Source: Sphingobacterium cavernae
GTDB lineage: Bacteria > Bacteroidota > Bacteroidia > Sphingobacteriales > Sphingobacteriaceae
Length of the DNA stretch: 64,000 bases
Assembly (NCBI RefSeq): GCF_008520265.1
Contig: NZ_VIQM01000012.1
Location: 29,708 to 93,707 of the forward strand
Direction of reading: 5' to 3'
In this document: piece after piece, positions 24,932 to 34,500 of the stretch
Position numbering within the stretch: position 1 is the stretch's first letter
How the letters are laid out: each line of letters begins with the position of its first letter
Made by a program: the position numbers and the translations under genes
The notes under the pieces: generated by a model
Told to the model about the DNA's origin: nothing
The model's database searches: none
Seen by the model: only the letters and a program-made list of their open reading frames with translations

Positions 24932-27103
24932 TTAAAGCTTGAATTTTATTCCTCCGTTAATCACAAATCCGTCCAAAGGTGCATAAATGTCTTTAAAAAC
25001 CGGATTGGTTATTGTCCCTGTATAAATGCTATCAAAGCGTGTTTGTCGGGTGTCAAGGAAGTTTTCAAAGTTGATATACAGAGAAAATCTTTCCCAAATC
25101 TTTTCAGCCATAAATCCAGTAATAAAGTAATCTTTGCCCGTAGTTCCATTATTCAGCTTTTGGCGACTGAAATAATAGGCTTCCAGACCAATTTTCCATT
25201 TGTCTTCTATTTCATACATCAGGATGGAATTAATGCGGTGTTTTGGTGTTAAAGGGCTTTCTACAGTCGTTCCATTTTGGTGTAATCGGGCATCTGTATA
25301 GGTATAACCCAAAAACAATTTCAGGTCATCATAACCAATTTTAATATTGGTTTCTGTTCCTTTGGTATGGATGTAGCCAGGAGAATTAACAAACTGATAC
25401 AGATTTGTCGACGGATTTTCAAGTAACAAGGGATTATCCAAATAGGTGTAAAAGAACAATTGATTTATGCTAAATGACCAATCTTCCCCAATGTAGGTGC
25501 GGTAATTGATGTCTGCATTTGCTCCATAACTTTTTTCCAATTTATTGGTCTTGTCGTCAATGGGCATTACATTTTGATATTGTAGGCGTTCGCTTTCTTC
25601 CGTAAAAATGGTAGGTGTTTTATAGCCAAATCCACCACCAACTCGTGAAGTTAAGCCCTCGGCAATGTGGAATAGAGCCGAAACTCTCGGTAAGAATACC
25701 ACCCCATAATCCACAACATAATCCGTTCTAAAACCTGTTTCCAATTGAAACCAATCCGTAGCATTAAAAGAATTTTGTACAAAAGCACCGAATGTGGTCT
25801 GATTATAATCTCTCAACGGAGATGCCATAATCTGCTTTTCTTTGAAATTATCCGTCCAAATATTAATACCTGTGACCCATTCCGATTTTTCAGTACTGTT
25901 GGTGTAGTTGGCTTCGGTAAAACTTGCTGTTTGTGTTCCCTCAAACTGATAGTTTGGAATGGTAGTATTTCGGTTAAAATAACTTACACTATTTTTGACT
26001 TGAACAGTACTGTTTTCATTGATGATATGGTCGAAAACAAATTGTGTGGAATAGCGTTGTGTTTTATTTTCCTCAAAATATTGGTTTGTATTATCTCCAT
26101 TTCCTTTGATGTAAAGCATATCACCTCCCAAACGGCTCTCGATCGTTGTGTTGATACCGAAGTTCAGTTTCGTCTTTTCATTGAAATAAATGAAGAGCTT
26201 CGGATTCAGTACATAGCGTTCGAATTGTGGAATAGCGGATAGTCCGTTCTTAGCAGGATCATAAGCTGCGTTACGGTTATGGGAAGCAAATATAGTTGTT
26301 CCAATTTTATTAAACCTTTGCCCATAAAAACCGTTTATATCTAAACCTCTACCGGATGTTCCGTTAAGGTGAAAACGTAAATCTCTTTCTTCCGTTGGTG
26401 TCTTGGAAATTAAATTTACCAAACCTGCTATTGCTCCACCACCATATAACGTAGATGTAGAACCTTTGATGACTTCTACTTGTTTGAGGTCAAGTGGTGG
26501 TATCTGTAACAAGCCCAATCCACTTGAAGCACCTGAATAAATGGGAAAACCGTCTTTCAGGATTTGTGTATATCTTCCGTCAAGTCCTTGAATACGGATA
26601 CTTGCATTGGCGCTAGTAGGCGAAGTGGTTTGTACGTGAATACCTGTACTTTCCGCCAAAAGCATACGAATATCTCCTGGTTTCATATTACCTTTTTCAC
26701 CCAATTCCTCACTTCCAATAAATTCGATACGGGTAGGAATATTCTGTATGCTTCTTGTACTCCTTGTAGAAGATATAACCACTTCTTCTAATTCCTCTGA
26801 ATTTTCTTTGAGTAAGATTTCAATAACGCTGATGTTCTTTAATGGGAATTCCAATGTATCAATATGGTCGTTAAAACCGATATAGCTGAAATGTATTTCC
26901 TGTATCCCGTCAGGAATATTTTCTATTATGATGAGACCTTTTTCGTTTGATGTAGCGGCAAGCGAGGTTCCTTTTATAGATGCTGTCACTCCAATCAAAA
27001 GATTTTTGTTTTCACTGTCTTTAACAACAGCATTTAAAGTGTTTTGCGCGAAAACACAGAGATTTAGTGTCATAAAAAATGACATAAAGAGTATTTTTTT
27101 CAT
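24932..27103 (-). CDS. TonB-dependent receptor with carboxypeptidase-regulatory-like N-terminus
   Basis: 723-residue outer-membrane receptor: signal peptide (1-19, ending CVFAQ), CarboxypepD_reg-like domain (about 22-110), plug domain (about 120-230, SIRIQGLDGRYTQILKDGFPIYSG and VEVIKGSTSTLYGGGAIAGLVN), then a beta barrel ending ...FVINGGIKFKL with a C-terminal Leu. The substrate is unknown. In a metal-efflux operon, the likely roles are uptake of a chelated metal or salvage under stress; receptors of this sort often accompany CDF and P-type ATPase genes in Bacteroidota. Confidence 0.88.
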   Translation of the reverse strand: MKKILFMSFFMTLNLCVFAQNTLNAVVKDSENKNLLIGVTASIKGTSLAATSNEKGLIIIENIPDGIQEIHFSYIGFNDHIDTLEFPLKNISVIEILLKENSEELEEVVISSTRSTRSIQNIPTRIEFIGSEELGEKGNMKPGDIRMLLAESTGIHVQTTSPTSANASIRIQGLDGRYTQILKDGFPIYSGASSGLGLLQIPPLDLKQVEVIKGSTSTLYGGGAIAGLVNLISKTPTEERDLRFHLNGTSGRGLDINGFYGQRFNKIGTTIFASHNRNAAYDPAKNGLSAIPQFERYVLNPKLFIYFNEKTKLNFGINTTIESRLGGDMLYIKGNGDNTNQYFEENKTQRYSTQFVFDHIINENSTVQVKNSVSYFNRNTTIPNYQFEGTQTASFTEANYTNSTEKSEWVTGINIWTDNFKEKQIMASPLRDYNQTTFGAFVQNSFNATDWFQLETGFRTDYVVDYGVVFLPRVSALFHIAEGLTSRVGGGFGYKTPTIFTEESERLQYQNVMPIDDKTNKLEKSYGANADINYRTYIGEDWSFSINQLFFYTYLDNPLLLENPSTNLYQFVNSPGYIHTKGTETNIKIGYDDLKLFLGYTYTDARLHQNGTTVESPLTPKHRINSILMYEIEDKWKIGLEAYYFSRQKLNNGTTGKDYFITGFMAEKIWERFSLYINFENFLDTRQTRFDSIYTGTITNPVFKDIYAPLDGFVINGGIKFKL

Positions 27104-27190
27104 TGTCTGAAAAATTATTAATGTTTGAAAAATAAGAATTGACGGTTTGTAGCACCGTAATCTGTTATTGTGCCGAAGACACTAAAAACA

Positions 27191-27502
27191 TTAATTAATT
27201 TTAGGGGGTTGCCAAATGGAAGAGAGTAAGTCTGAAACAGCTGACGCTGTTATTACACCTAATTTCTTTTTAGGTTGTTGGACATAATTGGTTGTTAAAG
27301 CATAAAAGGAAGTAATTACAAATCCAGTACAGGTATTGCATTTAGAAAAAGGAGAGCAACATTCCATACCGCAATCGTCGCTATCTTGTTCTTGACTATT
27401 TGTTGTTTGATGTATGACGTCAAAGCATTTATCTTCCATAAAGCCTGGCAAAGTCGATAAGACCAAGACCATTAATGCTAATATGAATGATAAATGCTTC
27501 AT
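27191..27502 (-). CDS. Small Cys-rich exported protein with C-terminal IWQPPKI motif (DUF6660-like)
   Basis: 103 residues: a signal peptide (MKHLSFILALMVLVLSTLP), a central Cys cluster (DDCGMECCSPFSKCNTC, plus an earlier Cys) and a C-terminus SSIWQPPKIN. Two other island genes (35989 and 51883) share the design: exported, His/Asp/Cys-rich centre, and a terminal IWQPP(K/Q)I. Probably a periplasmic metal-binding or metal-sensing accessory (inference). It sits between the P-type ATPase and the TonB receptor on the same strand. Confidence 0.75.
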   Translation of the reverse strand: MKHLSFILALMVLVLSTLPGFMEDKCFDVIHQTTNSQEQDSDDCGMECCSPFSKCNTCTGFVITSFYALTTNYVQQPKKKLGVITASAVSDLLSSIWQPPKIN

Positions 27503-27590
27503 TTTACAAATATATTAAAAACTACGTTACACCTTCTCCCGAGGGAGTAAATTAAAATTACTCCCTATTTTTCATAAATTGACTTGTCCA

Positions 27591-29627
27591 TTAAAATTTC
27601 ATGCGTTGTATGCGTACAGCGTTTAAAATTGCCAATAATGCAACACCCACATCAGCGAAAACGGCTTCCCACATTGTAGCCAAACCACCTGCTCCCAGAA
27701 CTAGTACAATTCCTTTTACTACAAATGCCATTGTGATATTCTGCCAAACAATTTTCTTAGTTTGCTTACCGATATTGATTGCCATCGGTATTTTACTCGG
27801 TTTATCATCCTGAATGACTACATCAGCTGTTTCAATTGTAGCATCGCTACCTAAACCGCCCATTGCAATACCAACATCGCTCAAAGCCACTACAGGCGCA
27901 TCGTTCACTCCATCGCCTACAAAAGCTACGGTTTCGTTTTGGGATTTGATTTCTTTTACTTTATTTACTTTGTCTTCGGGTAATAAATCGCCAAAGGCAT
28001 TATTAATTCCTAATTTATCGGCAACAAACTTTACTACGGTGCTTTTATCTCCGCTTAACATTGTAGTCTTTATGCCTAATACTTTCAGTTTGTCAATGGT
28101 TAGCTGTGCATCTTCCTTTATACTGTCGGCAATGGTAATGTAACCTACAAATTTTCCGCCGTAAGCAATGGCAATTAAAGTGTAAACAATTGTAGTGGGG
28201 TCTAAATCATAACTGATATTGAATTTATCCATCAACTTAAAATTTCCTACCAATAATTCTTTTCCATTTACATTGGCTTTCAAACCATGACCGGCGATTT
28301 CTTCTGTATTTTCTAACTTTATAGAACTGTCAATTTCACCTACATATTGATGGATAGCGGTAGCAACAGGATGGGTACTTTGGCTCTCTAAAGCATTTAC
28401 CATTTTTAAGATTTCGTCTTTATCAAATTTAGATTGCAATACGACTTCTTGTACATTGAAAACGCCCTCCGTCATTGTACCCGTCTTATCCATTACAACG
28501 TTTTGGATATTGGCAAGTGCATCTAAGAAGTTACTTCCTTTAAATAAAATTCCATTTTTTGAAGCAGCACCAATTCCGCCAAAATAACCCAAAGGAATAC
28601 TAATGACCAAAGCACAAGGACAAGAAATAACCAAAAACACCAATGCTCTGTACAACCATTGACTAAATACGTAATCGCTCACAAAAAAATAAGGTATGAT
28701 GGTAATTAGCACTGCCAACAACACAACAATCGGAGTATAGATTTTTGCAAATTTGCGGATGAATAATTCTGTTGGTGCTTTTTGTGCGGTAGCATTTTGC
28801 ACCATTTCTAAAATTTTAGAAAGCTTGCTATCAGTATAAGCAGTTGTTACTTTTACCTGTGCAACGGTCGTTAAATTTATCATTCCTGCCAATACAGTTT
28901 CGCCCTTGGTTTTAGTGTCGGGTTTACTTTCTCCTGTAAGTGCAGCGGTGTTGAATGAAGCAGTTTCGGATAATAATTGGCCATCTAATCCTAATTTCTC
29001 TCCTGGTTTTAGTTGGATAATATTGCCAATGTTTACACTTTCTGCTTTTACTGTTTTTGCTTGATTGTTTTCTAAAACAGTTACTTCATCGGGACGTTGG
29101 TCGAGCAAGGTTTTAATATTTGCTTTAGCTCTTGTCACTGCCAATGTTTGGAATACTTCGCCAACGGCATAAAACAACATTACGGCAACACCTTCCGGAT
29201 ATTCGCCAATGGCGAAAGCTCCGATGGTGGCAATGCTCATCAATAAAAATTCTGAAAACACATCGCCTTTTCTGATGCTTTCAAATGCTTCTTTAATTAC
29301 GGGTAATCCAACAGGTGCATACGCTACCACATACCAAACAATTTTTATCCAACCAGTAAACCAAGATTGAGGAAGCCAATTATCGAAAACAATGGCAATC
29401 ATCAATAATACAAAACTGATGATAGCAGGTAAAAACATTTGAAAGGTAGATTTATCGGTACTTCCATGATTATGAACGTCATCGTCGGTATGTTCGTGGT
29501 TGTGTCCATCGTCGTCGTGATGTTTTTCCAATAGCTTTTTAGCATCGGCATCGGTATATATTTTTTCTTCTTGAGGTGTACAACAAAGCTGTTTACCTTG
29601 TGGATCATACTTATGTTTGTGTTCCAT
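27591..29627 (-). CDS. Zn/Cd/Pb-type P1B-ATPase
   Basis: 678 residues. The N-terminal 60 are His/Asp-rich (HHDDDGHNHEHTDDDVHNHG) with a Cys pair (LCC), a likely metal-binding tail replacing an HMA domain. The core has TGES, the membrane motif SCPCALVIS, the phosphorylation site DKTGTMTEG, an HP motif (STHPVATAI) and GDGVNDAPVVALSDVGIAMG. CPC plus a Lys near the last helix (VKGIVLVLG) and a terminal Asp (FADVGVALL) fit the Zn2+/Cd2+/Pb2+ group P1B-2. It overlaps the methyltransferase gene by 1 base. Confidence 0.93.
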   Translation of the reverse strand: MEHKHKYDPQGKQLCCTPQEEKIYTDADAKKLLEKHHDDDGHNHEHTDDDVHNHGSTDKSTFQMFLPAIISFVLLMIAIVFDNWLPQSWFTGWIKIVWYVVAYAPVGLPVIKEAFESIRKGDVFSEFLLMSIATIGAFAIGEYPEGVAVMLFYAVGEVFQTLAVTRAKANIKTLLDQRPDEVTVLENNQAKTVKAESVNIGNIIQLKPGEKLGLDGQLLSETASFNTAALTGESKPDTKTKGETVLAGMINLTTVAQVKVTTAYTDSKLSKILEMVQNATAQKAPTELFIRKFAKIYTPIVVLLAVLITIIPYFFVSDYVFSQWLYRALVFLVISCPCALVISIPLGYFGGIGAASKNGILFKGSNFLDALANIQNVVMDKTGTMTEGVFNVQEVVLQSKFDKDEILKMVNALESQSTHPVATAIHQYVGEIDSSIKLENTEEIAGHGLKANVNGKELLVGNFKLMDKFNISYDLDPTTIVYTLIAIAYGGKFVGYITIADSIKEDAQLTIDKLKVLGIKTTMLSGDKSTVVKFVADKLGINNAFGDLLPEDKVNKVKEIKSQNETVAFVGDGVNDAPVVALSDVGIAMGGLGSDATIETADVVIQDDKPSKIPMAINIGKQTKKIVWQNITMAFVVKGIVLVLGAGGLATMWEAVFADVGVALLAILNAVRIQRMKF

Positions 29628-30226
29628 TATAGTAATCTTTTAGTAGTTTGTTTATAGGATAAATATTCTTGTCCGTGTTGTTTTTCTAAAAATTGTTCTT
29701 CCAATCTTATCTGAATTTGGATAACGATATAAGTGGATAGCATCACGAAAAATGTAAGCACATTGGGTACTATGAAAAATATTCCTGTAACGCTGATTAT
29801 CATTCCTAAAAAAATCGGGTTTCGGCTATAAGAAAATAAGCCTTTTGTTATTAATTCGGTTTTATTATTTTCGTCTATACCAATTCGCCAACTGTTGCTC
29901 ATTTGATATTGAGCAACCGAAATCCAGAGTAGTGAAAGATGTATCAGCGTTAATCCAATTATCAAAAACACGTCTTTCATTAGATAAGAAATCGGCACTA
30001 CATATTGATATGCTTTATCGCTGAATGAATAAATGAATATAGCTACGAAAAGTAAGACTATCAATACTTTCATCACAAAACCGATGTAATCGTGTGCATT
30101 ATCCGTTTTGCCAAATGTTATAGGATTGATGCCTGTTTGCTTAAAGGTGCGGTATGACGGTAGCACAAAAGCTACCATCATATACAACACCAAATACAAA
30201 GGCAAATAATATTTTAACCAAATCAT
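29627..30226 (-). CDS. Isoprenylcysteine methyltransferase-like membrane protein
   Basis: 199 residues, about five membrane helices. The C-terminal part (YSRNPIFLGMIISVTGIF and EEQFLEKQHGQEYLSYK) matches the ICMT/PEMT phospholipid-methyltransferase-like family, whose bacterial members often sit next to metal-efflux genes. The substrate is unknown. It is translationally coupled to the P-type ATPase (shared base) and begins 12 bases after czcB, so it belongs to the metal operon. Confidence 0.85.
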   Translation of the reverse strand: MIWLKYYLPLYLVLYMMVAFVLPSYRTFKQTGINPITFGKTDNAHDYIGFVMKVLIVLLFVAIFIYSFSDKAYQYVVPISYLMKDVFLIIGLTLIHLSLLWISVAQYQMSNSWRIGIDENNKTELITKGLFSYSRNPIFLGMIISVTGIFFIVPNVLTFFVMLSTYIVIQIQIRLEEQFLEKQHGQEYLSYKQTTKRLL

Positions 30227-30238
30227 AGTTTCTAATTT

Positions 30239-31492
30239 TTAATGCTCATGTCCGCCTGTATTAGATAATTTGGCATTTACAAAAAATGCTCCTTTTACAA
30301 CGATATGTGTACCATCAGAAATGTCATTAACAGGTGTAATAGCCGTATAACCTAATTCCGTAGCACCTTTCATCACTTCTATCTTTTCAAAATGTATGCC
30401 TTTTTCCGAACTGTGGTCGTGACTTTCGCCTTCTATATGTTCATGAGGTTCTTCTTCCTGTTCTTTGACCAAAAAGATATAATACTTACCATCGGCATTG
30501 ACAATTGCATCATTTGGCACAGATGGATTTAAAACACCATCTAGATTTACTATACCTGTTATGTTCATCCCGTCTATAAGTCCTGTTTTATCCCCAATAA
30601 CCTTACTGTGCACAGCAATAGTCTTGCTATTACTATTGAAAGAAGAACCTATATTATATACTTCCGCAGTATATGTTTTGTTCGGGCTATTTGTTACAAC
30701 AAAATCTATTTTCTGACCAACTTTGATTCCAGGGAGGTCTTTTTCAAATACCTGTAAATCTAAATGCAAAGCACTGTTTTCCACCAATTCTGCAATAGGC
30801 GAAGAGACATCCACATAGCTTCCAATCTTGGCAAAAACATTACTAACAACTCCATTTATGGGACTTGTAACTGTCAATGATGATTTAAGGGTGGAATTTG
30901 ATAGGGAAGCCGGATTGATACCCATCAGCTGTATTTGCTGTTGCAATGATGCTTTTCGGGTTCTTAAAGTATTCAATTCGGTTGTAGCACTTTGCAAATT
31001 CTTTTTTGCACCTACATTCCCCTCGTTCAGGTCTCTTTGTCTTGTGAGCTCCTGTTCTGCAAATTCTATCCCGCTATTGATAGTTAGATATTCCTCCTGT
31101 AGCTGTATAAATTGCGGATTGGAAATGGTGGCAATCGCTTGTCCTTTCTTTACATAATCTCCTATTTCTACATTAAGCGTTTTTATGATTCCCCCGAACA
31201 GGGACGTAGCATTAGCCTTGTTTGTATTGGGAACTCTTAAGAACCCATTGGCTTTCATCGTGGCAGATAATTGTTTCTGTTCAATTGAACCGATTTCAAT
31301 ACCTACTGTTTTTATTTGTTCCTCAGTAAGTGTTACAGAGCTTTCTTCTTCGTGTTCATCTGATGATGTTTCCGACGGTGTACCATGATTATGTCCATCC
31401 CCTTCTTTATGATTGTTTGTACAGGCATAAAAAGAAATTAAAGCTCCAGCGATTAAAACGCCCAAAAACAACTTATTTATATTACGTTTCAT
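30239..31492 (-). CDS. czcB: RND efflux periplasmic adaptor (CzcB type), lipoprotein
   Basis: 417 residues. A lipoprotein signal (GALISFYACTNN, Cys24) is followed by a His-rich stretch (HKEGDGHNHG). The membrane-fusion-protein core has a barrel-sandwich segment (GDYVKKGQAIATISNPQF), a coiled-coil hairpin (about 125-190), VTSPINGVVSNVFAKIGSYV, and a second His-rich insert late in the chain (EEPHEHIEGESHDHSSEKG). It links the CzcA pump with the outer-membrane channel. It starts 8 bases after czcA. Confidence 0.92.
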   Translation of the reverse strand: MKRNINKLFLGVLIAGALISFYACTNNHKEGDGHNHGTPSETSSDEHEEESSVTLTEEQIKTVGIEIGSIEQKQLSATMKANGFLRVPNTNKANATSLFGGIIKTLNVEIGDYVKKGQAIATISNPQFIQLQEEYLTINSGIEFAEQELTRQRDLNEGNVGAKKNLQSATTELNTLRTRKASLQQQIQLMGINPASLSNSTLKSSLTVTSPINGVVSNVFAKIGSYVDVSSPIAELVENSALHLDLQVFEKDLPGIKVGQKIDFVVTNSPNKTYTAEVYNIGSSFNSNSKTIAVHSKVIGDKTGLIDGMNITGIVNLDGVLNPSVPNDAIVNADGKYYIFLVKEQEEEPHEHIEGESHDHSSEKGIHFEKIEVMKGATELGYTAITPVNDISDGTHIVVKGAFFVNAKLSNTGGHEH

Positions 31493-31500
31493 AGAATGTT

Positions 31501-34500
31501 TTATTTGCTAATTAGTGAATTGATAAGCGTTACAGTTTCATTGATTTGCTGTATGCTTTTTAGATAATTAAGTTGGATATCTGCTGTTGTCTGCAAAGCA
31601 AAAAGATATTCAACATATGATATTTCGCCAGTCCCATACCCGAGCTTTGCCGCTTGGATGATTTCATTAGCGTTTGGAAGTGCCTGCTGCTTGAAATAGT
31701 TAAACTGTATTAAATGTTGCTCATATTGATTTATAGCATTTGTCAACTCTGTTTTTAACTGTTGTTCCTGCCATTTTGCATTCAATTCCAATGATTGTTT
31801 TTGATAATCAAGAGAACGTATTTTAGCTTTGGTAGCTCCAAAAGTTAACGGGATAGAGATACCCACATCAACAAAACTAAACCTTTGGTCTCTTCCGTAA
31901 AACCGCTCTACGCCATTCCTACTGTGCATTCCTATTAACGAGACATTATTATATCCTATGGTAAAATCCGGCAGCCCATTTGCTCGTTCTACTTTTTTAC
32001 TTTGTTCAGCAATTTTGGCATCCTGATATAACATTTGAATGCGAGGATGATTTTCAATGGCAGAACTGTCAATAAAAGAACTCAAAAGCAACGGGTCATA
32101 CTCCGGTTTAGTTTCAATAACAAAATCATCCTGTATCTGCATTAAGGTTTTAAGATATTTATAGGCATTTTGTCTGAAAATCTCATTTTGTTGGAATAAC
32201 AAGTTTATTTCGCCTTTCTTGGTAACTGCCGTATTTACATCAAGTTTGCCTATATCTCCGGTTTTATATCGTAATTCTGCAACTCTGATAAAATCTGCAT
32301 AAATACTATCTAAGTAATTCAAGACCGAAGCATTATGCTCTAAATATTCCAACTGATAATAATAGTTTCTAACCTGTCTTTTCAGTTCGTTTTCTGTCAA
32401 TACTTTTATCCACTGCTGGCCTTTAACCTGCTCTTTGACCAAATTTTTCTTTGCACCGAAGAGTGTAGGAAATGGTATGTTCTGGGAAATCTGAATACCA
32501 TCATTATATTCAAAGCCATCATTATTTCCGTACTGAAAGTTTAAAGCTGTTTTGGGTAATTCAAAAGCTGTCTTGCTTAGGCTTTGAACTGATTTAATTT
32601 CCAGATTTTTTGCCTGTATTTCAGGGTTATTCTGTAAAGCAATTTCAATAGCCTGATTTACATCTATGATTTGCGCATTACTGTTTTGAGAAAAACCTAA
32701 GAAAACCAACAGTAATAGTACCGGAGTTACAGTTTTAAATTTGCTATTTCTCGTTGGTTTATTGCTTTTCATAAATAGAAGGTATAATAGTGGTAGTACA
32801 AAGAGGGTTAATGCCGTTGCTGTAATTAATCCGCCAATAACCACGGTTGCCAAAGGTTTCTGAACTTCTGCCCCTGCGCTGGTACTCAATGCCATAGGTA
32901 AAAATCCCAAACTGGCTACTGCTGCTGTCATCAATACAGGTCTTAACCTTGTTTTAGTTCCTTCAATAATTCTCGGTATAATCTCATTCCAACCCTCTTT
33001 TTCTAATCTGTTAAAGGTTGAAATCAGAACTATTCCATTTAAAACAGCTACGCCAAATAATGCAATAAATCCAACGCCTGCTGAAATACTGAAAGGCATA
33101 TCCCGTATTAACAGCGCAAACACACCACCAATGGCACTCATCGGAATAGCCGTAAATACTAAAATGGCTTCTTTCAAAGAATGGAAGGTGAAATACAATA
33201 GTGTGAAAATTAAAAGTAATGCGATTGGAACAGCAATCAATAATCTGTCGGTCGCTTTTTGAAGATTTTCAAACTGACCACCATAGGTAAAATAATAACC
33301 TGTCGGTAGCTTAACCTGTTCAGCCAATTTTTCTTGAATTTCATTGACTATACTTGCTACATCTCTTCCCTGAACGTTGAAGCCTACATATATTCTGCGT
33401 TTACCTCCTTCACGGCTGATTTGTGCAGGACCCAATTTATAGTCAATCTCGGCAATCTGCGACAGCGGTATCTGGTCTCCATTTGGTATTGGAATAAATA
33501 GATTAGCCACATCTTCGATAGAAGCTCTATGGGCTTCATCCAGCCGTACAACCAAGTCAAACTTGCGCTCATTTTCATAAACCACTCCGGCAGCTTTACC
33601 TGCGAACGCTGTGCTGACAATATCATTTATTTGCTCTACATTCAATCCATAATTAGCAATCCGTGTACGGTCATACTCAATATTGATTTGCGGAAGACCA
33701 GCTACCCGTTCTACTTGTGGGGCTGTTACTCCTTCGACTGATTGTATGATATTATTAACCTTATTCGCATAAAACTCTAAAGAGTCCAAGTCTTCTCCAA
33801 ATATTTTCACAGCTACATCCTGCCTGATACCTGTCATCAGTTCATTGAAACGCATCTGTATTGGCTGATTGGCTTCAAAAAATACACCGGGAATACTTTC
33901 CAGTTTCTCCATCATTTCGTTTGAAAGCTCGTCATACGATTTTTTAGTTTTCCACTCTTTTTGAGGTTTAAGGATAATCATTAAGTCGGTAGCTTCTGGT
34001 GGCATAGGGTCTGTTGGCACTTCGGCTGCGCCGGTTTTACCGACTACCATTTTTACTTCATCAAAGTCCTTAATAATTCTTGAAGCCTGCATCGAAGTTT
34101 CAAGACTTTGGCTCAATGAAGTCCCTTGCGGTAAGATACAGTGAAAAGCAAAATCGCCTTCTCCTAATTTTGGTAAAAACTCTCCACCCATATTTGAAAA
34201 AATTAAAATGCTGATTGTGAAAATTCCTGCCGAAATGGTAATAACGACATATTTTATCCTTATCGCTTTCTCCAATAAAGGTTGATATATACCTTGGAGA
34301 TAGCTCATCATTTTATCAGAAAAATTCTTCTTGGTGATTGGTTTTTTGGATAAACACAATGCACTCATCATCGGGATATAAGTAAATGACAGGATTAATG
34401 CGCCCAAAATAGCAAAACTTACCGTTTGAGCCATTGGTGTAAACATTTTTCCTTCTATACCAACCAAGGTTAATATTGGAATATAGACAATGAGGATAAT

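Noticed and set aside
27814..28143. 109-residue plus-strand frame opposite the P-type ATPase
   Set aside because: Antisense shadow of a highly conserved gene; low-complexity translation rich in Ser/Thr/Pro.
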